Of a stretch of 64,000 nucleotides of DNA, positions 1-11,700 are shown piece by piece (the stretch's first letter is position 1; each line of letters starts with the position of its first letter). The position numbers and the translations under genes are program-made. The notes under the pieces were generated by a model. It was not told the origin of the DNA. It saw nothing but the letters and a program-made list of their open reading frames with translations, and searched no databases. The DNA is from an uncultured Bacteroidaceae bacterium. Lineage in GTDB: Bacteria; Bacteroidota; Bacteroidia; Bacteroidales; Bacteroidaceae. The DNA is taken from positions 62,001 through 126,000 of the forward strand of contig CAKRYD010000001.1 in assembly GCA_934426255.1 (NCBI GenBank), written 5' to 3'.

Positions 1-1779
1 ATAGTAGCGGTCTTTGGGCAGTCCGGCAAGGTCTACAATGCCGAAATAGCTGCTCCGTGCCGGCCATTGTCCGTCGTAGGGTGTCGGTTCACCGAGATAG
101 TCGAAGCCTGTCCATACAAATTCACCTATTGTCCACGGTTCGTTATCCTGTAAAACCCAATCGTCGTCGGGCAGGTTGCTCCAGGATCCGTGTTCGGTGT
201 CATAGCTTGAGCATTGTCTGTCGGGATGTTTGATGTCTGTTCCTGCCTTGGCCGGAAACTTGTAGATGCCGCGGCTGCTCATCGTTGATGCTGTTTCCGA
301 ACCTAAGATAAAGCCTTGACGTAGGTTGTCTATGTTGGGTTTGTAACGGTGTACACGGTAATTGAATCCCGGTATGTCAAGTGCGTCAAAGAAACCGCTC
401 TTTATGTCGTTGTCAGGCTGGTCGGCTCCACAGGTGACAAAGCGTGTCGGGTCAAGCGTGTGGCAATAGTCGCGCATCAGCCTTGCGCGCTCCGCGCCTT
501 CTTTTGAGCCTTGTTCGGGTATCTCGTTGCCGATGCTCCACATCACGATGGACGGATGGTTGCGGTGTCCGAGTATGAGGTTGCGCAGGTCCTTGCGCCA
601 CCATTCATCATAGAAGCGGTTGTATCCGTTCTTTACCTTTGGAAGTTTCCATCCGTCAAAGCTTTCTGCCATGACCATCATGCCCATGGAGTCGCACACG
701 TCCATCTGCATTTGTGAGGGCATGTTGTGTGATGTGCGTATGGCATCTGCGCCCATATCCTTCATGATGCGTATCTGGCGGATGATGGCTGCCTTGTTTA
801 CGGCTGCACCCAGCGGTCCGAGGTCGTGATGTAAGCACACCCCTTTGAATTTACGGCTTATGCCGTTGAGCACGAAGCCTTTCTCTTTGGATACGGATAT
901 GGTGCGTATGCCTACTTTCTGTACGGTATTGTCAAGCAGTTTGTTGCCACGATACAGGCAAGTCTTGAGCGTATACAGATATGGTGTTTCGGGGCTCCAC
1001 AGTTCGGGGCCTGCTATGTCAATCTGTCCATGTGCCGCACCTGTGTTCTGAAGGTCCGACTTCCGGATGGCCACTATTTTGCCTTTTGCATCATAGAGCA
1101 AGAATTTTACATATAAGTTCTTTGTCTTATGTGTGGTCTCGGCCGTGTTTGAAAGGTTGTTCAGATGCATGTCTATGGCTACTGATGCTTTATCTTTCGT
1201 TGCAGACAGGGTGCGGAAGAATGTGCCCCATGGGTCGATGCTTTCTTCGCCGGTACATATCAGCCTGACGGGTCGGTATAGTCCTGCACCGGGATACCAC
1301 CGGCTGCTCTCCTCTTGGTTGGTGAGTGTCACTTTCACCTCGTTGTTGCCGGGCCTGACAAGCGGCGTGATGTCGAGGCGGAAAGCGCTGTATCCATATG
1401 CCCAATGGCCTGCTTTCTTGCCGTTGACATATACGGTTGGCTCTGCCATTGCTCCGTCGATGTATATCTCGGTGTGCCGATAGCCTTTGGGGAGTGTAAA
1501 CGTTGTCTTGTAGATACCTTTGCCTATCCAAGGCAGGGCACCGCTTCTGCCGGAGTGTTCTGTGGCGTGTGTCTCGCCGTTTTCTTTGATTTGAGTCACT
1601 TGCAAGTCCCATTTCTTGTCAAATGGGCCGCTGATGGCCCAGTCGTGAGGCACGTCTACTTGTTCCCAAGTGCTGCCGTCGTGTGAAAAATCCCACTTGT
1701 TAAGGTTGGTTTCCTGTCTCACTTGTGCCATTCCGGCCACGGTCATGGCAAGCGCCAATGTAAGTAATTTGTATTTCAT
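1..1779 (-). CDS. Glycoside hydrolase family 2, beta-galactosidase-like (3' end outside window)
   Basis: The reading frame stays open from the ATG at 1777-1779 to the window edge (593 codons), so the C-terminus is missing. A Sec signal peptide opens the protein (about residues 1-18, MKYKLLTLALAMTVAGMAQ), pointing to the periplasm or outer membrane. A jelly-roll sugar-binding domain follows (WDLQV, GIYKTTFTLP, RWYPGAGLYR), then an immunoglobulin-like domain and the GH2 TIM barrel (GVCLHHDLG, RTSHNMPS). The family acid/base is Glu419 in MWSIGNE and the nucleophile Glu495 in GSETAST. GH2 enzymes of this shape release terminal beta-galactose, beta-glucuronate or beta-mannose from plant or host glycans. 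The exact sugar cannot be read from the sequence. It is divergent from a GH3 enzyme, which suggests shared use in glycan breakdown. Confidence 0.93.
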   Translation of the reverse strand, partial: MKYKLLTLALAMTVAGMAQVRQETNLNKWDFSHDGSTWEQVDVPHDWAISGPFDKKWDLQVTQIKENGETHATEHSGRSGALPWIGKGIYKTTFTLPKGYRHTEIYIDGAMAEPTVYVNGKKAGHWAYGYSAFRLDITPLVRPGNNEVKVTLTNQEESSRWYPGAGLYRPVRLICTGEESIDPWGTFFRTLSATKDKASVAIDMHLNNLSNTAETTHKTKNLYVKFLLYDAKGKIVAIRKSDLQNTGAAHGQIDIAGPELWSPETPYLYTLKTCLYRGNKLLDNTVQKVGIRTISVSKEKGFVLNGISRKFKGVCLHHDLGPLGAAVNKAAIIRQIRIMKDMGADAIRTSHNMPSQMQMDVCDSMGMMVMAESFDGWKLPKVKNGYNRFYDEWWRKDLRNLILGHRNHPSIVMWSIGNEIPEQGSKEGAERARLMRDYCHTLDPTRFVTCGADQPDNDIKSGFFDALDIPGFNYRVHRYKPNIDNLRQGFILGSETASTMSSRGIYKFPAKAGTDIKHPDRQCSSYDTEHGSWSNLPDDDWVLQDNEPWTIGEFVWTGFDYLGEPTPYDGQWPARSSYFGIVDLAGLPKDRYY

Positions 1780-1805
1780 AAGTTTTTCTTTCGGCTGTTT
1801 GGCTG

Positions 1806-1813
1806 TAAAGTTA
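1806..1813 (-). promoter_or_regulatory. Possible -7 box of the GH2 gene
   Basis: On the minus strand this reads TAACTTTA, one base from the Bacteroidetes -7 consensus TAnnTTTG, 27 bases before the GH2 start codon. No clear TTTG was found at the -33 position, so this is tentative. Confidence 0.35.
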
Positions 1814-1906
1814 CGGAAAATGAGTTGAATAAGAGTGATGCCCGATTGTTTTCTTTTGAAAAACGGTTTTGTTTGTGTTTTTGTGAAGGTATTGAACGGA
1901 TTTGCA

Positions 1907-1935
1907 TTTGTTTTGCCTGCAAATTGTTACCTTTG
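1907..1935 (+). promoter_or_regulatory. Bacteroidetes-type promoter of the GH3 gene
   Basis: TTTG at 1907-1910 and TACCTTTG at 1928-1935, spaced by 17 bases, match the -33/-7 consensus TTTG...TAnnTTTG. The box lies 29 bases before the GH3 start codon. Confidence 0.65.
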
Positions 1936-1964
1936 CCGGATAGATATAATGAAAAAGAGGAATT

Positions 1965-4265
1965 ATGAAAATCAGGAGTGTAGTAATCTTTACTTTTTGT
2001 GTGATGCAAACGGGCACGGCAGTGCTTGCTTCGCGTGGCAACGAATCGAAAATCAAAATGTCGGAAGAAGCATTCATCACCGGTCTGATGGGCAGGATGA
2101 CGCTTGAAGAGAAGATAGGACAGCTTGTATTGCCCGATGGTCATGGGATGACAACCGGCATATCGGAACAGACAGACCTTTATGGTGACATTAAGAAAGG
2201 GCTGGTTGGCTCTGTCCTTAATGTAAGCGATGCTAAGGCCATCCGTGCTCTTCAGAAGGTGGCGGTCAACGAGTCGCGGCTCAAGATTCCCCTGCTTGTA
2301 GGTCTCGATGTTGTTCATGGCTTCCGCACGATATTCCCTATTCCGCTTGCGCAGTCGTGTTCCTGGGACACGGTGCTGGTGCGCAAGGCTGCGCGTGTGG
2401 CGGCCATTGAGGCTTCGGCCTATGGCATCAACTGGACCTATTCGCCTATGGTCGATGTGGCTCATGATGCACGTTGGGGCCGAATTGCCGAGGGCAACGG
2501 TGAGGATCCGTTTCTGAGTGCATGCATGGCCAGGTCACTGGTGCAAGGCTATCAGGAGAATATGAAGAAAAACACCAACATTGCGGCCTGTCTTAAGCAT
2601 TATGCGTTGTATGGAGCTGTGGAGTCCGGCCTTGACTATAACTTTGTTGATATGAGCCGTATAAGGATGTTCAACGAATATATGCTTCCCTATGAGGCTG
2701 CCGTTGAGGCAGGAGTGAGGAGCGTTATGTCGTCGTTTAACGTGATAGACTACATGCCTGCATCCGGCAATAAGTGGCTTATGGACGACGTGTTGCGCAA
2801 GAAGTGGGGCTTTAAGGGTTTTACTGTGACCGACTATAACGGGATTGCTGAGATGACATCCCACGGTGTGGGGCCTCAGGAACGTTGTACCGAGCTTGCC
2901 GCCAATGCGGGCATTGACATCGACATGTGTTCGCAGGCTTATCTCAAGTACTTGAGTAAGTTGGTGGAAAGTGGCAAGATAAGCGAAGAGACCATCAATA
3001 CTATGTGTCGCCGTGTGCTTGAGGCCAAGTGGGAACTCGGCCTTTTCGAGGATGCCAACCGCGGGCATTCGGAGAAAGAACTTACTACAGCTGTGCGCAA
3101 AAAGGAGTATATCGAAATAGCCCGTCAGCTGGCAGGCGAAAGCATGGTGCTGCTCAAGAACGATGGCCAGGTGCTGCCGCTGAAGAAGCAGGGCAGGATT
3201 GCCGTGATAGGCCCGTTGGCAAAATCGGGGCGCAACCTTTATGGCTGCTGGACCGGTCCCGGGGCTTCGCAGCCCAATATGGGCATTTATGATGCCATCA
3301 AAGAGGCTGCCGGCAGCAAGGCAGATGTGGTCTATGCACGTGGCAGCAATGTGTTTTCCAACCCCGACTATGAGGCTGCCGGACAAATCAACAACTATGA
3401 CGTGGGTCGCGATGCGCGTACGGCCGAGGAGATGATTAGGGAAGCCGTGGCCACGGCAAGCAGCAGCGATGTAGTGATTGCCACACTTGGAGAGTTGTCG
3501 GATATGACAGGCGAAAGCCAAAGCCGGGCAGATCTTGAAATGCCCGACGTGCAGCGCGACCTGCTGAAAGCCCTCTTGAAGACAGGGAAGCCGCTGGTCT
3601 TGCTCTATATTACGGGACGTCCCGTGGCCATGCGTTGGGAAAAAGCCCATGTGCCCGTTATACTTGAAACATGGTTTGGAGGCACTGAGGCAGCCCATGC
3701 CATTGCCGATGTAGTGTTTGGTGACAGAAACCCGAGCGGAAAACTCACGACAACATTTCCACAGGTCACCGGACAGCTGCCGTTCACCTATTCGCGTTAC
3801 AGAGGCGGACGCCCTGTAGATCCCAATGCCAAATTCATTAAATATGCCCAGAACTATATGGATGTGACCATGGCACCTGCATTTCCTTTTGGTTATGGAA
3901 TGAGCTATACCACCTATAAATATGGTAAACTCTCGTTGAGCTCTCCAACGATGCGAAGTGGAGATAAGGTAAAAGCCTCGCTCGTGGTTACCAATGCGGG
4001 CAATCGGGCCGGCGATGAAGTGGTGCAGCTTTATATACACGACAAGGCAGCATCCATCATCCGTCCCGTAAAGGAGCTGAAGGGCTTCAAACGCATTCAC
4101 CTTGAAGCAGGTGAGAGCAAAACCGTAGAGTTTGAGATAAACGAGGAGATGCTCAAGTTCTATAATGCAGATCTTCAATTTGTAAGCGAACCGGGAGACT
4201 TTGACATCATGGTAGGTCCCAACAGCAGTGACCTACAGACTTTGCAGCTCACACTGAATGCATAA
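1965..4265 (+). CDS. bglX: Glycoside hydrolase family 3, BglX-like beta-glucosidase
   Basis: 766 residues, the usual size of periplasmic BglX. An N-terminal signal peptide (about residues 1-22) is followed by the GH3 barrel (LLVGLDVVHGFRTIFP, then AACLKHYALYGA), the nucleophile Asp290 in TVTDYNG, the alpha/beta sandwich domain (ESMVLLKNDGQVLPLKK) and a C-terminal fibronectin-III-like domain (VTNAGNRAGDEVVQLYIHD). The family removes terminal beta-D-glucose (sometimes xylose) from oligosaccharides in the periplasm. The ATG at 1965 was chosen because it follows GAGGAATT and begins the signal peptide. It is divergent from the GH2 gene and has its own promoter. The symbol reflects resemblance only; substrate specificity is not shown. 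Confidence 0.93.
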   Translation: MKIRSVVIFTFCVMQTGTAVLASRGNESKIKMSEEAFITGLMGRMTLEEKIGQLVLPDGHGMTTGISEQTDLYGDIKKGLVGSVLNVSDAKAIRALQKVAVNESRLKIPLLVGLDVVHGFRTIFPIPLAQSCSWDTVLVRKAARVAAIEASAYGINWTYSPMVDVAHDARWGRIAEGNGEDPFLSACMARSLVQGYQENMKKNTNIAACLKHYALYGAVESGLDYNFVDMSRIRMFNEYMLPYEAAVEAGVRSVMSSFNVIDYMPASGNKWLMDDVLRKKWGFKGFTVTDYNGIAEMTSHGVGPQERCTELAANAGIDIDMCSQAYLKYLSKLVESGKISEETINTMCRRVLEAKWELGLFEDANRGHSEKELTTAVRKKEYIEIARQLAGESMVLLKNDGQVLPLKKQGRIAVIGPLAKSGRNLYGCWTGPGASQPNMGIYDAIKEAAGSKADVVYARGSNVFSNPDYEAAGQINNYDVGRDARTAEEMIREAVATASSSDVVIATLGELSDMTGESQSRADLEMPDVQRDLLKALLKTGKPLVLLYITGRPVAMRWEKAHVPVILETWFGGTEAAHAIADVVFGDRNPSGKLTTTFPQVTGQLPFTYSRYRGGRPVDPNAKFIKYAQNYMDVTMAPAFPFGYGMSYTTYKYGKLSLSSPTMRSGDKVKASLVVTNAGNRAGDEVVQLYIHDKAASIIRPVKELKGFKRIHLEAGESKTVEFEINEEMLKFYNADLQFVSEPGDFDIMVGPNSSDLQTLQLTLNA

Positions 4266-4313
4266 GTCGGTTTCTGCCGCAGGCAATGGTGTGGCCTAAA
4301 TAGTTTGAACATA

Positions 4314-4391
4314 GATGTGTACAGGCAGTGCGTGCGATGTGTACAGATTGTAAGGTGCGATGTGTACAGATTGTAAGACATGATGTGTGTG
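4314..4391. repeat. Intergenic array of four 22-23-bp units with core GATGTGT
   Basis: Copies begin at 4314, 4336, 4359 and 4382. The first three share GATGTGTACAG; the fourth reads GATGTGTGTG. The period of 22-23 bases is about two helical turns. It lies between the GH3 stop codon and the rpoC terminator. A related array is at 21754-21911 and a looser relative at 60697-60802. No coding role was found. Confidence 0.8.
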
Positions 4392-4433
4392 ATGGATTTT
4401 ATGTTTTGAATGATTGTGAGTTACAAAATAGAA

Positions 4434-4465
4434 AGAGGGAGAAAGGCTAAAGCCTTTCTCCCTCT
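4434..4465 (-). terminator. Rho-independent terminator of the rpoC operon
   Basis: A perfect 15-bp inverted repeat (AGAGGGAGAAAGGCT and its complement) with a two-base centre. On the minus strand it is followed by a T-rich stretch (TTCTATTTTG). It sits 21 bases after the rpoC stop. Confidence 0.9.
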
Positions 4466-4486
4466 TGTCAATTCAGAGCAGTATGC

Positions 4487-7400
4487 CTAAAGTGATGCAG
4501 GCATATTGTCGTTGTCTTCATCTTTTTCGCTTTCTTCCTTGCTTCCCACAATCAGATTGCGGAACATGGATAAGCCTGTTCCTGCCGGAATCAGATGTCC
4601 GCAGATAACGTTTTCTTTCATTCCTTCAAGGTGATCTACGCGGCCACGGATGGCAGCTTCGTTGAGAACCTTGGTGGTTTCCTGGAATGATGCGGCCGAC
4701 ATGAAGCTTGAGGTTTGCAGGGCGGCACGGGTGATGCCTTGCAATATCTGGTTGGAGGTGGCGGGAACGGCATCCCTCACCTGCACAGTCTTCAGGTCGC
4801 GACGCTTGAGTGAAGAGTTCTCGTCGCGAAGTTTGTGGGCGGTAACAATCATACCTACCTTCATGAAGTCGCTGTCACCGGCATCGGTAACAACCTTCTT
4901 GCCCCAAATACGGTCGTTTTCATCTGCAAACTCTATCTTGTCGACGATTTCTTCTTCAAGGAAGTTGGTGTCACCCGGGTCAACTATGCGCACCTTACGC
5001 ATCATTTGACGCACGATGACCTCAAAGTGCTTGTCGTTGATCTTAACTCCTTGCAGACGATAAACGTCCTGAATTTCGTTGACGATATATTCTTGTACTG
5101 CGGTGGGACCTTTGATGGCGAGGATGTCGGCCGGTGTGATTGAACCGTCCGACAGTGGGGTGCCGGCACGCACAAAGTCGTTTTCCTGAACCAAAATCTG
5201 TGACGACAGGGGTACGAGGTATTTGCGTATGTCACCCACTTTCGACGTAACGATGATTTCACGGTTGCCACGTTTGATGTTGCCCATCGAGATTTCACCG
5301 TCAATTTCAGAGACAATCGAGGGATTGGACGGGTTACGTGCTTCAAACAATTCGGTAACACGTGGCAGACCACCAGTAATGTCGCCGGCCTTGCCTACGG
5401 CACGAGGTATCTTGACAATCACGTCACCGGCCTTGAGATTCTGGCCGTCTGTAATGGTGATGTGGCCGCCAATGGGGAAGTTATATGTACGCAACGTGTT
5501 CCCTTTGTCGTCGACAATGTGCACCATAGGTACCTTGGAACGCTCCTTGGATTCAGTAACAATGATTTCGCGCAAGCCGGTTGCTTCGTCCTGTTCTACA
5601 CGACAGGTGACACCTTCCTTGACGTTTTCAAACTTGGCTGTACCTGAGAATTCGGTGACGATAACGGCATTGAACGGGTCCCACTTGGCAATGATGGTGC
5701 CGGGCTCAACAATGTCGTCGTCGTGAACAAAGAGCTGTGAACCGTAAGGCACGTTCTGTGTTGACAGTGTAATGCCGGTGTTTTCATCGACTTGCCTTAC
5801 TTCGGCCAGACGACCTACAACTACCAGACCTGATGTGCCGTCGTTGTTGATGACATCAACCGTACGCAGTTCATCAAATTCCACTCTTGCCTTGTGCCGT
5901 GCTGTTATGGTAGCGTTGGCCTCGGCATTACCGGCTACACCACCGGCATGGAATGTTCGCAGGGTGAGCTGTGTACCAGGTTCACCGATAGACTGTGCGG
6001 CAATGACTCCTACTGCTTCGCCTATCTGGACCATTTTACTGGTGGCCAGGTTGCGACCATAGCACTTGACACATACGCCATGCTTGCTTTCGCAGGTGAG
6101 CACCGAACGGATTTCAACGGTTTCTATGGGCGAAGCCTCTATCTCTGCAACGATGGGCTCGGTGATTTCTTCACCGGCTGCAACGATGAGCTTGCCGGTT
6201 GTGGGGTTGACTATGTCGTGAACGGAAACACGTCCCAGTATGCGCTCGCCCAAGGAGTTGATGACTTCTTCGCCATCTTTGAGTGCAGTGCATTCCAAGC
6301 CACGTAGTGTTCCGCAGTCTTCTTCGGTAATAATGACATCGTGGGCTACGTCAACCAAACGTCGGGTAAGGTAACCTGCGTCTGCCGTCTTGAGGGCTGT
6401 ATCGGCCAAACCTTTGCGGGCACCGTGGGTGGAGATAAAGTATTCCAGCACCGACATGCCTTCCTTGAAGTTGGAAAGAATAGGGTTTTCGATGATCTGT
6501 GCCCCTTCTGCACCTGCTTTTTGGGGCTTTGCCATCAAACCTCTCATACCTGCCAGCTGTGCAATCTGGTCAGCGGAACCACGGGCTCCCGAATCAAGCA
6601 TCATGAACACAGAGTTGAAACCTTGGTCTGCCTCGGTCATTTGCTTCATCAGTGTCCTCTTCAACTTGGCATTGGCATGTGTCCAGGTGTCGATAACCTG
6701 ATTGTAACGCTCATTGTCGGTGATGAATCCCATGTTGTAGTTGGCAGTGATCTCCTCGATTTCCTTGTTTCCCTCTTGAACGATTTCTTGCTTTTCTGCC
6801 GGGATGATAATGTCGTCAAGGTTAAACGACAGACCTCCTAAGTAGGCCATCTTATAGCCGAGATTCTTAATGCCGTCGAGGAACTTGCATGCACGTGCCA
6901 TACCTACGGTCTTGATGACTTTGGCTATGATGTCACGAAGCGACTTCTTGGAGATGACTTCATTGACATATCCCACTTCGACCGGAATGATTTCGTTGAC
7001 GATGATGCGTCCTACTGAGGTCTCGACCAGTGTCTTTTCGAGTTTGCCTTCGTCATTGATATCGTCTACTACGACTTTTACGATGGCATGCACATTGACA
7101 CGCTTTTCATTATAGGCAATGATGGCCTCTTCGGGACCGTAGAAGATGAGCCCCTCGCCTTTTGCACCCGGACGCAGCTTTGTTATATAGTAGAGACCCA
7201 ATACCATATCTTGTGAAGGCACGGTGATAGGAGCTCCGTTTGCTGGGTTCAGGATGTTGTGGCTTTGAAGCATCAATGTCTGGGCTTCGAGCACGGCATC
7301 ATTGCTCAAGGGAAGGTGCACGGCCATCTGGTCTCCGTCGAAGTCGGCATTGAATGCCGTACAGGCCAACGGGTGCAATTGGATAGCCATACCTTCAATC

Positions 7401-8740
7401 ATCTTGGGCTGGAAGGCTTGGATGCCAAGCCTGTGAAGTGTCGGGGCGCGGTTGAGCAACACCGGATGCCCACGCATTACATATTCCAGAATGTCCCAAA
7501 TTACAGGGTCTTTCCTGTCAATGATGCGTTTGGCACTCTTTACTGTCTTTACGATTCCGCGCTCTATCAGTCGGCGGATGATGAATGGCTTGTAGAGCTC
7601 GGCTGCCATCAGCTTTGGAAGACCGCACTCTCCCATGTTCAATTCGGGGCCGACAACGATAACAGAACGGGCAGAATAGTCTACACGCTTACCTAACAGA
7701 TTCTGACGGAAGCGTCCTTGCTTGCCCTTCAGTGAATCAGAAAGGGATTTTAGCGGCCGGTTGGAGTCTGAACGTACTGAGGCACTCTTGCGCGAATTGT
7801 CCAAAAGACTGTCGACAGCTTCCTGAAGCATACGCTTTTCATTGCGCAGAATAACTTCGGGAGCCTTAATTTCTAAAAGACGTTTAAGACGGTTATTCCT
7901 GATGAGCACCCTTCTGTAAAGGTCGTTCAAGTCGGATGTGGCGAAGCGTCCACCGTCCAATGGCACCAAGGGGCGCAAGTCGGCAGGAATGACAGGCAGT
8001 ATTTTCAGTATCATCCATTCGGGGCGGTTCCTGCCGCGGCTGGAGCGAAAAGCCTCAACAACCTGAAGACGTTTCAATGCTTCTGTCCTGCGCTGCTGTG
8101 AGGTGTCGGTGTTTGCACGATTGCGTAATTCATATGACAGACTGTCTAAGTCAATGTTGCAAAGCAGGTCGTAGACAGCTTCGGCACCCATCTTGGCGAT
8201 GAACTTCTGCGGGTCACTGTCTTCCAGATATTGGTTGTCTTTGGGCAGTTGGTCCAGGATGGACATATATTCGTCTTCGGTCAGAAGATCGAATTTGTGT
8301 ATCTCGTTTCCGTCCAAGACCTCTTTGCCGGCAAGGCAGCCTTCCTGTATTACAACGTAGCGTTCATAATATATGATAGCATCGAGCTTTTTCGTGGGAA
8401 GTCCTAACAGGTAGCCAATCTTGTTGGGCAAAGTGCGGAAATACCATATGTGAGCTACAGGGACAACCAGCTGGATGTGGCCGCAACGCTCACGACGTAC
8501 TTTCTTTTCAGTGACTTCGACACCGCAACGGTCGCAGACAATGCCTTTGTATCTGATGCGCTTGTACTTTCCACAGTAGCATTCATAATCTTTGGTTGGG
8601 CCGAAGATCCTTTCGCAGAACAATCCGTCACGTTCGGGCTTATAGGTACGGTAGTTGTCAAGGATTTCTTCGGGAGAAGCCAATCCAATGGTGATCTTCG
8701 TAAACGAACTCTTTATCTTTGATTCTTTTTTAAATGCCAT
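4487..8740 (-). CDS. rpoC: DNA-directed RNA polymerase subunit beta'
   Basis: 1417 residues. The N-terminal zinc ribbon is visible ([20 protein letters not shown], near residues 55-75). The catalytic [12 protein letters not shown] loop, whose aspartates hold the active-site magnesium, lies near residues 464-475. The second zinc cluster includes [15 protein letters not shown], and the trigger-loop region contains [17 protein letters not shown]. Together with RpoB it forms the catalytic cleft of RNA polymerase. It lies 28 bases after rpoB and is the last gene before a perfect terminator. Confidence 0.99.
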   Translation of the reverse strand: MAFKKESKIKSSFTKITIGLASPEEILDNYRTYKPERDGLFCERIFGPTKDYECYCGKYKRIRYKGIVCDRCGVEVTEKKVRRERCGHIQLVVPVAHIWYFRTLPNKIGYLLGLPTKKLDAIIYYERYVVIQEGCLAGKEVLDGNEIHKFDLLTEDEYMSILDQLPKDNQYLEDSDPQKFIAKMGAEAVYDLLCNIDLDSLSYELRNRANTDTSQQRRTEALKRLQVVEAFRSSRGRNRPEWMILKILPVIPADLRPLVPLDGGRFATSDLNDLYRRVLIRNNRLKRLLEIKAPEVILRNEKRMLQEAVDSLLDNSRKSASVRSDSNRPLKSLSDSLKGKQGRFRQNLLGKRVDYSARSVIVVGPELNMGECGLPKLMAAELYKPFIIRRLIERGIVKTVKSAKRIIDRKDPVIWDILEYVMRGHPVLLNRAPTLHRLGIQAFQPKMIEGMAIQLHPLACTAFNADFDGDQMAVHLPLSNDAVLEAQTLMLQSHNILNPANGAPITVPSQDMVLGLYYITKLRPGAKGEGLIFYGPEEAIIAYNEKRVNVHAIVKVVVDDINDEGKLEKTLVETSVGRIIVNEIIPVEVGYVNEVISKKSLRDIIAKVIKTVGMARACKFLDGIKNLGYKMAYLGGLSFNLDDIIIPAEKQEIVQEGNKEIEEITANYNMGFITDNERYNQVIDTWTHANAKLKRTLMKQMTEADQGFNSVFMMLDSGARGSADQIAQLAGMRGLMAKPQKAGAEGAQIIENPILSNFKEGMSVLEYFISTHGARKGLADTALKTADAGYLTRRLVDVAHDVIITEEDCGTLRGLECTALKDGEEVINSLGERILGRVSVHDIVNPTTGKLIVAAGEEITEPIVAEIEASPIETVEIRSVLTCESKHGVCVKCYGRNLATSKMVQIGEAVGVIAAQSIGEPGTQLTLRTFHAGGVAGNAEANATITARHKARVEFDELRTVDVINNDGTSGLVVVGRLAEVRQVDENTGITLSTQNVPYGSQLFVHDDDIVEPGTIIAKWDPFNAVIVTEFSGTAKFENVKEGVTCRVEQDEATGLREIIVTESKERSKVPMVHIVDDKGNTLRTYNFPIGGHITITDGQNLKAGDVIVKIPRAVGKAGDITGGLPRVTELFEARNPSNPSIVSEIDGEISMGNIKRGNREIIVTSKVGDIRKYLVPLSSQILVQENDFVRAGTPLSDGSITPADILAIKGPTAVQEYIVNEIQDVYRLQGVKINDKHFEVIVRQMMRKVRIVDPGDTNFLEEEIVDKIEFADENDRIWGKKVVTDAGDSDFMKVGMIVTAHKLRDENSSLKRRDLKTVQVRDAVPATSNQILQGITRAALQTSSFMSAASFQETTKVLNEAAIRGRVDHLEGMKENVICGHLIPAGTGLSMFRNLIVGSKEESEKDEDNDNMPASL

Positions 8741-8768
8741 GATTATGTTATATGTAAAGAGTGTCTGA

Positions 8769-11700
8769 TTAATCCAATGTGATGCTTAAACCTAAACCAC
8801 GTAGTTCATGCAGCAACACGTTGAGCGATTCGGGAATGCCCGGCACGGGTAGGGGATCGCCCTTGACAATTGCTTCATAGGCTTTTGCACGCCCGACTAC
8901 ATCGTCCGATTTGATAGTAAGCATTTCCTGCAAAACATGTGATGCTCCAAAGGCTTCGATGGCCCAGACTTCCATTTCTCCGAAACGCTGGCCTCCGAAT
9001 TGTGCCTTACCGCCAAGGGGTTGCTGCGTAATCAGTGAGTAGGGGCCTATAGAACGGGCATGCATCTTGTCTTCTACCATGTGTCCTAATTTTAGCATGT
9101 AAGTTACACCTACAGTCGCTTTTTGGTCAAACGGTTCGCCTGTTTCTCCATCGTAGAGCTGCGTAGAACCTAAATGGGGCAGTCCGGCCTTATTGGTCCA
9201 TGTTTCCAAGTCCTTTAGTGTTGCACCGTCAAAAATCGGAGTTGCAAACTTCATGTCGAGCTTGCGTCCTGCATAACCAAGTACGGCTTCAAAGATTTGT
9301 CCCAAATTCATACGTGAAGGAACACCTAACGGGTTCAACACAATATCGACAGGGGTCCCGTCTTCCAAGAATGGCATATCTTCTTGACGTACAATCTTTG
9401 ATACAATACCCTTGTTGCCATGACGACCGGCCATCTTATCGCCGACACCGATTTTACGCTTCTTTGCGACATAGACTTTTGCCATTTGGATAACACCGGA
9501 TGGAAGTTCATCACCAATCGTGATGGCAAAGTTCTGACGCTTCATCTCTGCATCGTAGATGTTGTATTTCTTCAAGTAGTTAAGAATGACTTTCTGAATC
9601 AGGTCGTTCTTGTGCGAATCTGTTGTCCACTTGCTTAGCTGCAGCGATGAGAAATCAACATCATTCAGTATAGAGTGTGAGAAGGTGACTCCTTTGGGAA
9701 TGGTAATTTCACCCAAGTTGTTCTTTACTCCTTGTGAAGGCTTGTCTTTTGTCAGAATGAGCAGTTTTCCAATCAATTCTTCTTTGAGTTTAGCAACTTT
9801 TTCGTTGAACTCATCAAGCACTTCTTGCAATTTTATCTTATCCTCTGCACGGCTCGAACGTGTTTTGATAGCCTTTTTGAACAGACACTTATCAACGACA
9901 ACACCGGAGAGTGAAGGAGTAGCTTTTAATGAGGCATCTTTAACGTCGCCTGCACGGTCGCCAAAGATAGCACGCAGCAGCTTTTCTTCCGGAGAGGGAT
10001 CGCTTTCACCTTTTGGCGTGATTTTACCTATTAATATGTCTCCTGGCTCGACACGAACTCCGATGCGTACAATGCCGTTTTCATCCAAGTTCTTAGTCGC
10101 ATCTTCACTGACATTTGGAATGTCACTGGTAAGTTCCTCAACGCCGCGTTTAGTCTCGCGTACAGCTAAAGAAAACTCATCAACATGTACGGAGGTGAGT
10201 ATATCTTCGCGTACCATGCGCTCGTTCAGAACAATGGCGTCCTCGTAGTTGTATCCTTTCCAAGGCATGTAGGCAACCAGCAGGTTCCTTCCCAATGCAA
10301 GTTCTCCGTTGGCTGTGGCATAGCCTTCTGTCAGAATATCATTCTTTTGAACACGCTGACCTCTTTCGCAAATAGGCCGCAGGTCAATTGTCATACTCTG
10401 ATTGGTGCGTCTGAATTTGGGCAAGTGGTATTCTTTGACAGAGCTGTCAAAGTTTACAAACTCTTCATCTTTGGTACGGTCATACTTGATGACGATTTTA
10501 GATGCGTCAACATATTCAATGACACCATCGCCTTCTGCTACTACCATGGTGCGGGAGTCTTCGCAAACTTGTTTTTCAATGCCGGTTCCAACAATGGGGA
10601 CTTCACAGGTAATCAGAGGAACAGCTTGGCGCATCATGTTAGATCCCATCAATGCGCGGTGAGCATCGTCATGTTCCAAAAAGGGAATTAATGCGGCTGC
10701 AATGGATGCAATCTGTTGTGGAGCAACGTCCATTAATTCAACCTCACTCGGAGCAACAACAGGATATTCTGCGTCTTGACGGCATTTCACCTTATTTCTG
10801 ATGAAGGTTCCATCGTCATTTAACGGTGCATTACCTTGAGCAATGATTTTATTGGTTTCCTCTTCAGCAGTAAGATATACCACCTTTCTGTTGTCAAGTT
10901 CAACCTTTGCATCTTTTACCGGACGATAAGGTGTCTCAATGAAACCAAGATCGTTGATTTTGGCGTATACGCAGAGAGAGGATATTAAGCCGATATTCGG
11001 TCCTTCTGGTGATTCGATTGGGCATAGGCGGCCGTAGTGCGTATAGTGTACGTCGCGGACTTCGAATCCTGCGCGTTCGCGGGTCAAACCACCGGGACCT
11101 AATGCTGATAATCTGCGTTTATGTGTTACTTCAGCCAATGGGTTGGTTTGATCCATGAACTGTGAAAGAGGATTGGCACCAAAGAATGAATTGATGACTG
11201 AAGAAACAGTTTTGGCGTTTATCAAGTCTGTAGGTGAGAATACTTCATTATCGCGCACATTCATTCTTTCACGAATGGTGCGGCTCATTCTTACTAATCC
11301 TATAGAGAACTGATTAGCAAGTTGCTCACCGACATTGCGCACTCTTCGGTTGCTTAAGTGGTCAATATCGTCAACTTGTGCTTTTGAATTTACTAGTTGA
11401 ATGAGGTACTTGATAATTTCAATGATGTCTTCCTTGGTAAGAACACAAACATCCATTGGTGTTGAAAGTCCCAACTTTCTGTTAATTCTGTAGCGTCCTA
11501 CTTCGCCTAAATCATAACGTCGCTCAGAAAAGAAGAGATTGTTGATCACTTCACGTGCACTTGCATCATCGGCAGGATCGGCATTACGTAACTGTCTGTA
11601 AATGTATAATACAGCTTCTTTTTCTGAATTGCTTGGGTCTTTCTGTAAGGTATTGAAGATAATTGAATAATCTGTGCCAATTCCATCTTCACGGTGTAAA

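Noticed and set aside
2535..4178. A 547-codon open frame antisense to the GH3 gene
   Set aside because: It is the mirror of a conserved GH3 coding sequence, has no signal of its own and shows no recognisable domain.
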